Below are positions 1 to 6,101 of a stretch of DNA of 6,101 nucleotides, piece after piece; position 1 is the first letter of the stretch, and every line of letters begins with the position of its first letter. Location of the stretch: assembly GCA_026990815.1 (NCBI GenBank), contig JALXCS010000171.1:1-6101 (forward strand), read 5' to 3'. A program made the position numbers and the translations under genes. The stretch comes from Methylomonas sp. Its GTDB lineage: Bacteria; Pseudomonadota; Gammaproteobacteria; Methylococcales; Methylomonadaceae. The notes beneath the pieces are model-generated. The model was not told the origin of the DNA and made no database searches. It was given only the letters and a program-made list of their open reading frames with translations.

Positions 1-867
1 GAGCATACTCAGATACCGGCCCATGACTGGATGTAAGGTCACTTGTTCCAGTAAATCACGAAAGTTACCAAAAGCATTGTTAGCCAGTACATCGTAATAG
101 TCTGCCAATCCATATTGCGAAAACCGTAAAATGCCTTTCGCGGATACCACCAGAATTTCACTGAGCGCCAGGGCAACCCGCTGGCGTAGTTGATCGTTAC
201 CATTGACCGCGGTTTCCCACCAGACCTGGGCGCGGGCAAGGTCGCTGCCGCCTCTGATTGGCTGTGCTGAAGCAGCGTCCAGATCACACATTTTAATTGC
301 GAGCGAGCGCATGGCGGGAAGTTGTAGGGTTACTGGCTCTGAGAATTGCTCATCCAGCCATAGCTCGAAGCTTCCTAGTTCAAGTAAATGGGAAATTTCA
401 TCAATGGTTGGTCCAAATGTTGATTGTGTTAAAAATCGAGCAGCCTCAGTTTCAGATAAAAGGTTGTTATTTGCAGATGGTCCTGGAGGTTTACCAAACA
501 ATAGTTTGAGGATATTTAAATCAGCAAAACTAACCGTGCCATTGCCATCAAAATCGGCATCTGCATTATTAGTTCCAAAAACAGATTTGAAAAAATTCAG
601 ATCAGCAAAACTGACTGAACCGTTATTATCCAGGTCGGCATCACAGATATTGCCATAGCCATCATTATTGCTGTCCCGCTGATCAGGGTTGGATATGTTC
701 GTACAGTTATCTAGGTTATCGTCTATTCCATCTCCGTCACTGTCTTTGGAAAAACTAATACCAGGTAAAGAAAGTACAAACAATAAAATAACTTTTGCTA
801 GAATACTAGAACTGTTCTTGGGTCGACCGATTGATATCGGTAGTGTAATTGGTTTTGTGAATTTCAT
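1..867 (-). CDS. DUF1800 family secreted protein with N-terminal TSP3/dockerin-like module (3' end outside window)
   Basis: The frame runs open from the ATG at 867 to the left edge, giving 289 residues with no stop. Residues 1 to about 40 are a signal peptide with a long basic n-region (core ILAKVILLFVLSL, likely cut after ISFS). Residues 42-131 are the TSP3/dockerin-like module (DSDGDGID...DNC, CDADLDNNGSVSFADL, DADFDGNGTVSFADL) ending GKPPGPS. The DUF1800 domain begins at about 138: ETEAARFLTQSTFGPT, then WLDEQF, RQRVALALSEILVVS and NAFGNFRDLLEQVTLHP followed by MGRYLSML, all typical of the family. DUF1800 proteins are exported and of unknown biochemical role, usually around 450-600 residues, and often lie beside a DUF1501 gene, which here would be past the left edge. 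TTGGAG at 873-878 is a good ribosome binding site. The module half is about 38% G+C, the DUF1800 half about 52%, suggesting a domain fusion. Confidence 0.93.
   Translation of the reverse strand, partial: MKFTKPITLPISIGRPKNSSSILAKVILLFVLSLPGISFSKDSDGDGIDDNLDNCTNISNPDQRDSNNDGYGNICDADLDNNGSVSFADLNFFKSVFGTNNADADFDGNGTVSFADLNILKLLFGKPPGPSANNNLLSETEAARFLTQSTFGPTIDEISHLLELGSFELWLDEQFSEPVTLQLPAMRSLAIKMCDLDAASAQPIRGGSDLARAQVWWETAVNGNDQLRQRVALALSEILVVSAKGILRFSQYGLADYYDVLANNAFGNFRDLLEQVTLHPVMGRYLSML
475..744 (-). repeat. TSP3/dockerin-like module, copy 4 (N-terminal, DUF1800 protein)
   Basis: This copy encodes residues 42-131 of the DUF1800 protein. The TSP3 part is DSDGDGID, DNCTNISNPDQRD and NDGYGNICD; the EF-hand loops are DLDNNGSVSFAD and DFDGNGTVSFAD. 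The tail GKPPGPS leads within a few residues into the DUF1800 domain. It is the only one of the four copies placed at the N terminus. Confidence 0.9.
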
Positions 868-872
868 ATTTT

Positions 873-878
873 CTCCAA
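873..878 (-). promoter_or_regulatory. Ribosome binding site of the DUF1800 gene
   Basis: On the minus strand TTGGAG sits 5 bases before the ATG at 867. It is the clearest Shine-Dalgarno match in the window and fixes the start of a gene whose 3' end is not visible. The GH8 and beta-propeller genes lack an equally good site. Confidence 0.75.
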
Positions 879-954
879 TTTAGGAACGCTCACGAAATAA
901 CTTCCACAAACTGACTTACCTTTTTATCCGACTTTCACGTTGCACAAATAGTCA

Positions 955-968
955 CATAGCTAGCTATG
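955..968. repeat. Perfect 14-bp palindrome CATAGCTAGCTATG
   Basis: The sequence is identical to its own reverse complement. It lies inside a wider imperfect inverted repeat: ACAAACTGAC at 906-915 faces GTCAGTTGT at 994-1002, which pairs with a single bulge. Possible roles are an operator for a dimeric regulator, a hairpin in the DUF1800 leader, or part of a dispersed REP/MITE-like element. The sequence alone does not decide between them. Confidence 0.6.
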
Positions 969-1129
969 CTCCTCGAATGCGAAAAAATGCAGTGTCAGTT
1001 GTCGAATTTAATTCATTCTCGCTCCTTATACAACAAATGAATTTGATGAAAAGATGTATTAAAAAATTACAAATACTAGATTTCATGGTCAACTAAAACG
1101 AACAGTTTCCGCATGTTTCTTTTACAGCA

Positions 1130-3826
1130 TTAAAACCCGGCTGCTGGACCGGGAGCTTGGCCAAAGAGGTTACGTAATATATTTAAATCATTAAAACTGA
1201 CTGATCCATTTCCATCAAAGTCTGCATCAGAATTTGAACTTCCAAAACGGGAGCGGAACATTTCAAGATCAGCAAAACTGACAAAGCCATTATTATCCAG
1301 GTCTGCATCACAAACATTACCATAACCATCATGATCGGTATCTCGTTGTCGTTCATTGGCTTTGGATAAACAGTTATCAAAGAGATTGTTGATTCCGTCC
1401 CCATCGCTATCATCTCCAGGAATCAGTGAATGTTGAATTCCTGTTCCAGGAGACCAGGCCCATACATGAGGCTTGTTACCGGTTTCTACTTCAATCATTC
1501 CTCCATAATTCCAGGCCATACCATTATTAGCATTTGTCCAATGCTCTCCAGCATCTGTTGAATAGAGGATGCCGGCAGAATTTCCGGTTCCTCCCGAATA
1601 GTAATTTTTAGACGAGCTAACATAAATAAGGTTTGAATTTTGCGGTGCGATAGCAATGCCACGCGCCTCATTATCATTCAACAACTTTTTCCAGGTGTTT
1701 CCGGCATCATCTGATCGATATAGACCTTTGCCTTCACCGAAGGCAGTGACGTAGACTCTATTCGGCCTGTGAGGATCAGTTTTGATGTCAAATACCCCTT
1801 CCCAGGGATATACTTTGGTGCCATCATCCAGCCAATCTACACCAGTGGGTATAATTTCATCACGCATGGGTTGATGTTGATTGTCAGCTTCCATCTCAGG
1901 GATTCCAACTTTATTCCAGGTTATTCCCGCATCTGTTGAACGCCACAATCCTTTTTTTCCTCCGGCGTAAACAAGTTTACTATCAAACTGATCTACAGCA
2001 GTAAATTTAAGTCCTCCTCCGATACTTAATTTCTTAGTCCAGGATTGTCCATCATTTGTGGATTTATATACATCTCCATTCAGCGTCATGTAAAGCGTTC
2101 TGTTGTTAACTGGGCTTTGAATATCCAATGACAGCCCGTATAAGCGGATTGATGTTGGATTAGGTATTAATTCACCATTGGCTGGATTTCGATGAATAGC
2201 AGGGAGTCCATTTCCGTGTCCAATTAGTTGCCAGTTTTCTCCATACTCGGTGCTTTTAAATAGTCCAGTTGTAGCAATTTGACCAGTCGCAAGGTTAGAA
2301 TACTGTTCAGCACTGAAAGAGGCCCAAACAACATTTTCCCTTTTTGGGTCGTTGAGTAGAGTTGAGACATTTGATCCTCCACCTTCAAACCAGGAAAACC
2401 CTTGGTATCGGTGATAATCGGGTATAGATTGACTCCAGGATTTTCCGTGGTCACGGCTGTACCAGAAACCAATATCATATCCTCCCATGTAAATAATATT
2501 TGGGTTAGAGTTATTGACATCAAGTGCATTTCCAACGATGTTTTCAACGCCAGTGGATAGCCAGCTTGTGCCTGTTATTTTTTTGGTCGTGATGTTGTCG
2601 AAAGAAACACCACCATCAAAACTTGCCCATACCCATTGCCCAAAAGTTCCATAAAAATTATCAGCATTAAACTGATCTTTGATTACAGTTTTTGTGAACC
2701 CGTAAAAACTAGGTAATAAGGCAAAATAGGTATTTTGTGCATAGCCAGCATTCCAATCTTGCATTTTGTTTAGTTGTATCCAATTTTGCCCACCATCATT
2801 ACTTTCCCAAAATCCGGCTTCAGGATTATGTTGCCACGAACCATCAGGAAAAATATAAGGAAAAAGAATATTTGCCAACCCGATTGAATTTGGATTGTCG
2901 TTATTGATACTGATAATCCCGGTAATACGAGGGGAGTTACCTTGACCTGAAGAGGTTAGCTTTGTGAAAGATAGGCCGTTATTTGTACTTTTGTATAAGG
3001 CTCCCGGGTTATCGAAGTCTCCCCCTAAATAATCTTCAAGGCTGATATCACTGGTGAGAGAACATGATATTGTAGAATTTACATTTAAGGTGCTCAAATA
3101 TAGAACATTTAAATCAGAAGGATGAAAATCAAAATCCAAGATATTTCCAAGGTTACTACCAATCCGAATCCAGTGAATACCACCATCTTCTGAACGATAA
3201 AGGTGGGCTGGACTACATCCAAATCGAGCTTTTCCAGTTAAAGCATAAACTACATTCTCGTTGGCTGGGTGAATGGCAAGTTTGATTATATGCAAATTGG
3301 CAGGAAAATTTTCTCCTGGAATTACATGCCATGATTCTCCGCCATCAGATGTTTTATACACTTCGCTGGGAGCAAATGCCCAATCAGGATCCCATTTATT
3401 TTGATGGGTAATGTAGCCAATATCAGGGTTAGATTGTGCTATTGCAATACTTCTAACATAAGCATTTTGATGGACCTGGGTAAAGTGATTTCCACCGTCC
3501 CTGGTTTTATATGCGCCGCTTGGTGTGCCAACAAAAAAAATATTACCATCCGTGGGATGAAAGGCTAAAGTAATGGCATTGGATTCATTCAGCCCCTGGT
3601 TGGCTCCTAGTGGTTCCCAATGTTTGCCGTCATCGATACTGCGATATACTCCGCTAAGATCTGCTGCGGCGACCAGGATGCCTGAAGCAGTAGCTCCTAC
3701 AGTTGCGATAGCACCTCCGCCACCGGGATTGGTTCGGAGCCAGTGATGCACAGCTTCAGCAAATAGTTGTTGAGAGTTGCCAACTAATAAACAGGTCAAT
3801 AAGATGATGATCTTGTGATTTTTCAT
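1130..3826 (-). CDS. Secreted Asp-box (BNR) beta-propeller protein, GH74 xyloglucanase-like, with C-terminal TSP3/dockerin-like module
   Basis: This is an 898-residue protein from the ATG at 3826. Residues 1 to about 23 are a signal peptide (MKNHK, hydrophobic core, LFA/EA). About 25-800 hold 13 Asp-box motifs (S/T-x-D-x-G-x-x-W/F), for example SIDDGKHW near 63, TSDGGESW near 159, SNDGGQNW near 342, STNDGQSW near 589 and STDAGEHW near 756. Thirteen blades fit the tandem seven-bladed propellers of GH74 endo-xyloglucanases. An N-terminal GGGG, ADLSGVYRS (D56) and YDIGFWYSRD (D451) resemble the GH74 sites that hold the two catalytic aspartates, at about the usual spacing of 400 residues. The TSP3/dockerin-like module spans about 802-898 and ends GQAPGPAAGF. 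A TTG at 3889 would add 21 residues before a normal signal peptide and is unlikely; no strong ribosome binding site precedes either start. It lies 81 bases after the GH8 gene. Alternatives are a non-catalytic sortilin/VPS10-like or sialidase-like propeller. Confidence 0.88.
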   Translation of the reverse strand: MKNHKIIILLTCLLVGNSQQLFAEAVHHWLRTNPGGGGAIATVGATASGILVAAADLSGVYRSIDDGKHWEPLGANQGLNESNAITLAFHPTDGNIFFVGTPSGAYKTRDGGNHFTQVHQNAYVRSIAIAQSNPDIGYITHQNKWDPDWAFAPSEVYKTSDGGESWHVIPGENFPANLHIIKLAIHPANENVVYALTGKARFGCSPAHLYRSEDGGIHWIRIGSNLGNILDFDFHPSDLNVLYLSTLNVNSTISCSLTSDISLEDYLGGDFDNPGALYKSTNNGLSFTKLTSSGQGNSPRITGIISINNDNPNSIGLANILFPYIFPDGSWQHNPEAGFWESNDGGQNWIQLNKMQDWNAGYAQNTYFALLPSFYGFTKTVIKDQFNADNFYGTFGQWVWASFDGGVSFDNITTKKITGTSWLSTGVENIVGNALDVNNSNPNIIYMGGYDIGFWYSRDHGKSWSQSIPDYHRYQGFSWFEGGGSNVSTLLNDPKRENVVWASFSAEQYSNLATGQIATTGLFKSTEYGENWQLIGHGNGLPAIHRNPANGELIPNPTSIRLYGLSLDIQSPVNNRTLYMTLNGDVYKSTNDGQSWTKKLSIGGGLKFTAVDQFDSKLVYAGGKKGLWRSTDAGITWNKVGIPEMEADNQHQPMRDEIIPTGVDWLDDGTKVYPWEGVFDIKTDPHRPNRVYVTAFGEGKGLYRSDDAGNTWKKLLNDNEARGIAIAPQNSNLIYVSSSKNYYSGGTGNSAGILYSTDAGEHWTNANNGMAWNYGGMIEVETGNKPHVWAWSPGTGIQHSLIPGDDSDGDGINNLFDNCLSKANERQRDTDHDGYGNVCDADLDNNGFVSFADLEMFRSRFGSSNSDADFDGNGSVSFNDLNILRNLFGQAPGPAAGF
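1133..1411 (-). repeat. TSP3/dockerin-like module, copy 3 (C-terminal, beta-propeller protein)
   Basis: This copy encodes the last 93 or so residues of the propeller protein. The TSP3 part is DSDGDGIN, DNC and QRDTDHDGYGNVCD; the loops are DLDNNGFVSFAD and DFDGNGSVSFND; the tail is GQAPGPAAGF. The DNA across CDAD-DNNG is close to that of the copies in genes A and D, including the shared plus-strand string ATTATTATCCAGGTC. Confidence 0.9.
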
Positions 3827-3907
3827 TTTGTTTTTGTTCTGCCAGGTTAAAAATTGCGGTAGTAAAGCTAACGATATGGACTCATGCAAAAGTGTTATTG
3901 TTAGGAA

Positions 3908-5542
3908 TCATAACCCACCCGCTGGTCCAGGAGGTAAACTGAAAAGATTCCTGAATATTTCTAGGTCCCGAAAACTGACTGATCCGCTTCCATCAAAATC
4001 AGCATCTGGGTTGGAGGTTCCAAAATGTTCTCGAAATTGATTCAGGTCAGCAAAACTTACAATACCATTATTATCAAAGTCGGCATCGCACAAGTTACCA
4101 AAACCGTCATGATCCGTATCTCGCTGACCAGGATTATTTATTATTGTGCAGTTATCATTAATGTCGATAATACCATCTTCATCAGTGTCAATAACATTAT
4201 CTGAATCAATAGTTGCCGGATCCCAGTAATTACCTGTTATCACAAGTTGACTGATTAAATTGACTGAATCCTCATAATAATCTTCATGCTGTTTGTATAG
4301 ATAGGAATACATATCATTGAGAAAATCCTGATGCTTTTTGTCAAGCATTGCAGCGATAGCAAAAGGTGCAATAAAGAAGCTTGTGGAATAATCGCCTATT
4401 GCAGTACCGTCAAGTTTGTATTCAGATTTGATTTCATTTACGCTGTTACTAGTTGATGAAGCCAGCCAATTAATTATTTTAAGTGCGGCATGTTTAGAAT
4501 TAGCATCATTATTCAATAAAGCATCAAGCCCAATACGCCAGGGAATGCGGCCAGCATTGTACGAATAATCACCATCAGTTTCAGCTTCCAGAAAAAATGG
4601 TTTTGCCGGCTCACACCGGCTATCGCAATTAATGATAAAATCAGGCAACAGGCCAGTGTTAATGCTGAATTCATTTTGTATACTTTCAATGACAGCTTGT
4701 ATCTGATGGATGATTGTTATCCATCTAGCATTCCCAGTCACCTGGTAAAAGCTGCGAAAATGAGCCGGCATAAAATCAGATGAACGAGGAGTGTATTGTG
4801 TCCATCTTTCTGCTATGCAATCATTGCTATTGTTAATAACACAATCTTGTTCAACCCAGTCACCCAGTTTTGGCAGGTTGCTGTCACTCCCAATAGTATA
4901 TTTCAGGATGTCATTAAGGACATTTTTGGCTTCCGAGAGATAATTTATTTTACCATTGCTTCCCCATTGCTTATGAGCAAGCAAGAGGGAATAGGCAATA
5001 TCAGCATCACCGTCAAAGGCGCTGTTATCTTCTCCCTGAGGAATTTCATATAACGCGTTTCCTCCAGAAGCTGGCATCACTTTTTTGACGCACCAACTCA
5101 TTAGATTACTACCAATACTGCTTGGGTACTCACGGGAAAAACGCCATAGACCATCAAACTTTGTTTGTGCATCAGGATCGTATCCTGCCATTAACGCAAC
5201 AATTACCATTCCGTACCCTTGTCCTTCGGAGACTGTATAATCTTGACTGATGTCTTCACATTTTGCATTTGTTACGAGTTTCTTGCCTTTGGCAATTCTG
5301 TAAAGAGTTTGACCATCAGAATTTTGGCCAGCCTGTTTCAGATAAGCATTTTGCCAATAGTCGTAGAATTCAATAGTATGTTTATCTAGTTCATTTTGCG
5401 TGAAATTTGTTGGCTTAATAGCACCTTGATGGTATTTGATATGTTGTGGAAAAGGGTAGTTAGGAGTTGCGTAAATCACCGATGAAAATAATAAACTAAT
5501 AATTAGAGCAGGCTTTAATGAAGAGATTATTGGAGATTCCAT
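3908..5542 (-). CDS. Secreted glycoside hydrolase family 8 (endo-beta-glucanase/lichenase type) with C-terminal TSP3/dockerin-like module
   Basis: GH8 enzymes are inverting endo-hydrolases with an (alpha/alpha)6 barrel that cut beta-1,4-glucans, mixed-linkage glucan, xylan or chitosan. Numbered from the ATG at 5542 (544 aa), residues 1-26 form a signal peptide (cut near VIYA/TPN). The GH8 domain covers about 30-445: SEGQGYGM holds the expected general acid E106; FDGDADIAYSLLLAHKQWG (about 176-194) is the family signature with D177 and D179; YNAGRIPWR (about 328-336) has Asn where classic GH8 cellulases have the base Asp, which points to the GH8b subgroup with its base elsewhere, perhaps E319 or E321 in FLEAETDGDY. 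GNYWDP closes the domain. TSP3 and two EF-hand loops run from about 452, ending PPGPAGGL. Six cysteines in the catalytic domain fit a secreted, disulfide-bonded protein. A longer start at 5554 (MVIKM...) is possible; 5542 was chosen because GGTGA lies 5 bases upstream. Substrate is unresolved between beta-glucan and chitosan. Confidence 0.92.
   Translation of the reverse strand: MESPIISSLKPALIISLLFSSVIYATPNYPFPQHIKYHQGAIKPTNFTQNELDKHTIEFYDYWQNAYLKQAGQNSDGQTLYRIAKGKKLVTNAKCEDISQDYTVSEGQGYGMVIVALMAGYDPDAQTKFDGLWRFSREYPSSIGSNLMSWCVKKVMPASGGNALYEIPQGEDNSAFDGDADIAYSLLLAHKQWGSNGKINYLSEAKNVLNDILKYTIGSDSNLPKLGDWVEQDCVINNSNDCIAERWTQYTPRSSDFMPAHFRSFYQVTGNARWITIIHQIQAVIESIQNEFSINTGLLPDFIINCDSRCEPAKPFFLEAETDGDYSYNAGRIPWRIGLDALLNNDANSKHAALKIINWLASSTSNSVNEIKSEYKLDGTAIGDYSTSFFIAPFAIAAMLDKKHQDFLNDMYSYLYKQHEDYYEDSVNLISQLVITGNYWDPATIDSDNVIDTDEDGIIDINDNCTIINNPGQRDTDHDGFGNLCDADFDNNGIVSFADLNQFREHFGTSNPDADFDGSGSVSFRDLEIFRNLFSLPPGPAGGL
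3911..4189 (-). repeat. TSP3/dockerin-like module, copy 2 (C-terminal, GH8 protein)
   Basis: This copy encodes the last 93 or so residues of the GH8 enzyme. The TSP3 part is DTDEDGIID, DNC and QRDTDHDGFGNLCD; the loops are DFDNNGIVSFAD and DFDGSGSVSFRD; the tail is SLPPGPAGGL. Both EF-hand loops keep acidic or Asn/Ser side chains at loop positions 1, 3, 5, 9 and 12, consistent with calcium binding. Confidence 0.9.
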
Positions 5543-5622
5543 TTTTATCACCATAAGTATTGAATTAATGAAAAAATGATTTGGCTATTTAGAATAGAAG
5601 CTTTTTTCGAGTAAATTTTCAT

Positions 5623-6101
5623 CTATTTTTCCTGTATTTTGCCAAACAGGCTTTTGAAAATAACAAGATCGGCAAAGCTGACTGATCCATTGCCATCAAA
5701 ATCCGCATTAGTGTTACTACTGGCAAAGTTAGAACGGAATATTTCGAGATCGGCAAAACTAACAATCCCATTATTATCCAGGTCTGCATCGCATCTGTTG
5801 CCAAAGCCATCATGATCAGTATCGCGCTGATTAGGATTGTTGATAGTCAGGCAATTATCCCGGCTGTTTTCAATTCCATCATGATCGGTATCAATTTCTC
5901 TTCTCCAGGCAATTGCGTAATCCCAGATAAAATCTGGTTGATCGGTATCGATAACAACCCTTAGGACATAATCACGGTTGCTTTCTATTGGTGTCCAGAG
6001 ATTTTCAGTATTATCATTCTTACTGTTGGAAGAAGCGATAATGACAGGGTTTTCAGTAACATCAAATAAAACCAGATTAAGATCATAAAGCAGGGCAGCT
6101 T
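5623..6101 (-). CDS. C-terminal part of a secreted protein: PPC-like beta-sandwich plus TSP3/dockerin-like module (5' end outside window)
   Basis: The frame is open from the right edge to a TAG stop, giving 158 visible residues; the start lies outside the window. The first 65 or so residues (YDLNLVLFD, VIIASSNSKNDNTENLW, RDYVLRVV, YAIAWR) have the strand pattern of the PPC-like jelly-roll that often ends secreted subtilisin-type (S8) peptidases, but no catalytic domain is visible, so the enzyme class is a guess. Next come a thrombospondin type 3 stretch (DTDHDGIENSRDNC, then QRDTDHDGFGNRCD) and two dockerin-like EF-hand loops (DLDNNGIVSFAD and DFDGNGSVSFAD). The protein ends LFGKIQEK, without the Pro-Gly-Pro tail of its neighbours. 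It is the most upstream gene visible, about 80 bases before the GH8 gene on the same strand, so the two may share a transcript. The module is certain; the identity of the parent protein is not. Confidence 0.8.
   Translation of the reverse strand, partial: AALLYDLNLVLFDVTENPVIIASSNSKNDNTENLWTPIESNRDYVLRVVIDTDQPDFIWDYAIAWRREIDTDHDGIENSRDNCLTINNPNQRDTDHDGFGNRCDADLDNNGIVSFADLEIFRSNFASSNTNADFDGNGSVSFADLVIFKSLFGKIQEK
5626..5892 (-). repeat. TSP3/dockerin-like module, copy 1 (C-terminal, partial gene A)
   Basis: This copy encodes the last 89 residues of gene A. The TSP3 part is DTDHDGIE, DNC and QRDTDHDGFGNRCD; the loops are DLDNNGIVSFAD and DFDGNGSVSFAD. It ends LFGKIQEK and is the only copy without the Pro-Gly-Pro tail. 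Confidence 0.9.

Larger units (their letters stand above)
868..1129. other. 262-base intergenic region, leader of the DUF1800 gene
   Basis: No protein-coding frame is supported here. On the minus strand a possible -10 box TATAAG lies at 1025-1030 but has no convincing -35 partner. A second candidate pair is TTGACC (1087-1092) with TAATTT (1064-1069), 17 bases apart, also weak. No GC-rich hairpin with a T-run follows the propeller gene stop at 1130, so a terminator is not evident. The stretch 906-1002 contains the inverted repeats listed separately, and would lie in the 5' untranslated leader if transcription starts near 1018. Confidence 0.5.

Noticed and set aside
203..658. Plus-strand open frame of 151 codons
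   Set aside because: It is antisense to the DUF1800 gene, Ser-rich and without a recognisable domain, while the minus strand encodes clear module and DUF1800 motifs throughout.
1040..1129. Intrinsic terminator after the propeller gene
   Set aside because: The only pairing seen (GTATT with AATAC around an AT-rich loop near 1056-1076) is 5 bp and AT-rich, too weak to call.
3887..3889. TTG start giving a 919-residue propeller protein
   Set aside because: It would put 21 residues ahead of a normal signal peptide (MKNHKIIILL) and has no ribosome binding site; the ATG at 3826 is more plausible.
4796..5053. Plus-strand open frame of 85 codons
   Set aside because: It is antisense to the GH8 catalytic domain, including the region of the DGDADIAY signature, and shows no start signal or domain of its own.
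5619..5813. Minus-strand open frame of 64 codons near the right end
   Set aside because: It is a frame shadow of the TSP3/dockerin-like module of gene A, whose true frame reads DTDHDGFGN and VSFADL and stops at 5623.
475..5892. CRISPR array or tandem repeat array
   Set aside because: The recurrent sequence is a protein-coding module of about 270 bases, one per gene and kilobases apart, not short repeats with regular spacers.
475..5892. True cellulosome locus
   Set aside because: No cohesin or scaffoldin domain is visible, the dockerin recognition residues differ from clostridial ones, and each module includes a TSP3 stretch not found in classic dockerins.

Overview
The window carries four genes, all on the minus strand. 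Reading in the direction of transcription (right to left) they are: the 3' end of a secreted protein cut by the right edge (A, 5623 to 6101); a family 8 glycoside hydrolase (B, 3908 to about 5542); a large Asp-box beta-propeller protein resembling GH74 xyloglucanases (C, 1130 to 3826); and the 5' part of a DUF1800 protein cut by the left edge (D, 1 to 867). Genes A and D have no complete reading frame in the window, but both read open to the edge and were translated by hand from the reverse complement.

The unifying feature is a module of about 85-95 residues present once in each of the four proteins. It consists of a thrombospondin type 3 calcium-binding stretch (DxDxDGI...DNC...QRDxxxDGxGNxCD) followed by a dockerin-like pair of EF-hand loops (CDADxDNNGxVSFADL and DADFDGxGxVSFxDL). 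It is C-terminal in A, B and C, and N-terminal, right after the signal peptide, in D. In B, C and D it ends in a Pro-Gly-Pro tail (PPGPA, APGPA, PPGPS); in A it ends in KIQEK instead. The proteins joined to it are otherwise unrelated, so the module looks like a shared tag for assembly or surface attachment.

B and C together suggest extracellular breakdown of beta-glucans such as mixed-linkage glucan, cellulose or xyloglucan, although neither substrate can be fixed from sequence alone. B, C and D start with signal peptides, and A looks like an extracellular beta-sandwich tail. A, B and C are separated by about 80 bases with no obvious terminator and may be co-transcribed. D follows a 262-base gap that contains a perfect 14-bp palindrome inside a larger imperfect inverted repeat, and D has its own good ribosome binding site, so it may be a separate unit. 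DUF1800 genes commonly sit next to DUF1501 genes; such a partner would lie beyond the left edge.

The host is probably a Gram-negative bacterium, likely a gammaproteobacterium or a relative. This rests on the TSP3/dockerin-like module style, the GH8 type and the presence of DUF1800, and is an inference only. Base composition is AT-rich in most of the window but rises to about 52% G+C in the DUF1800 domain of D.
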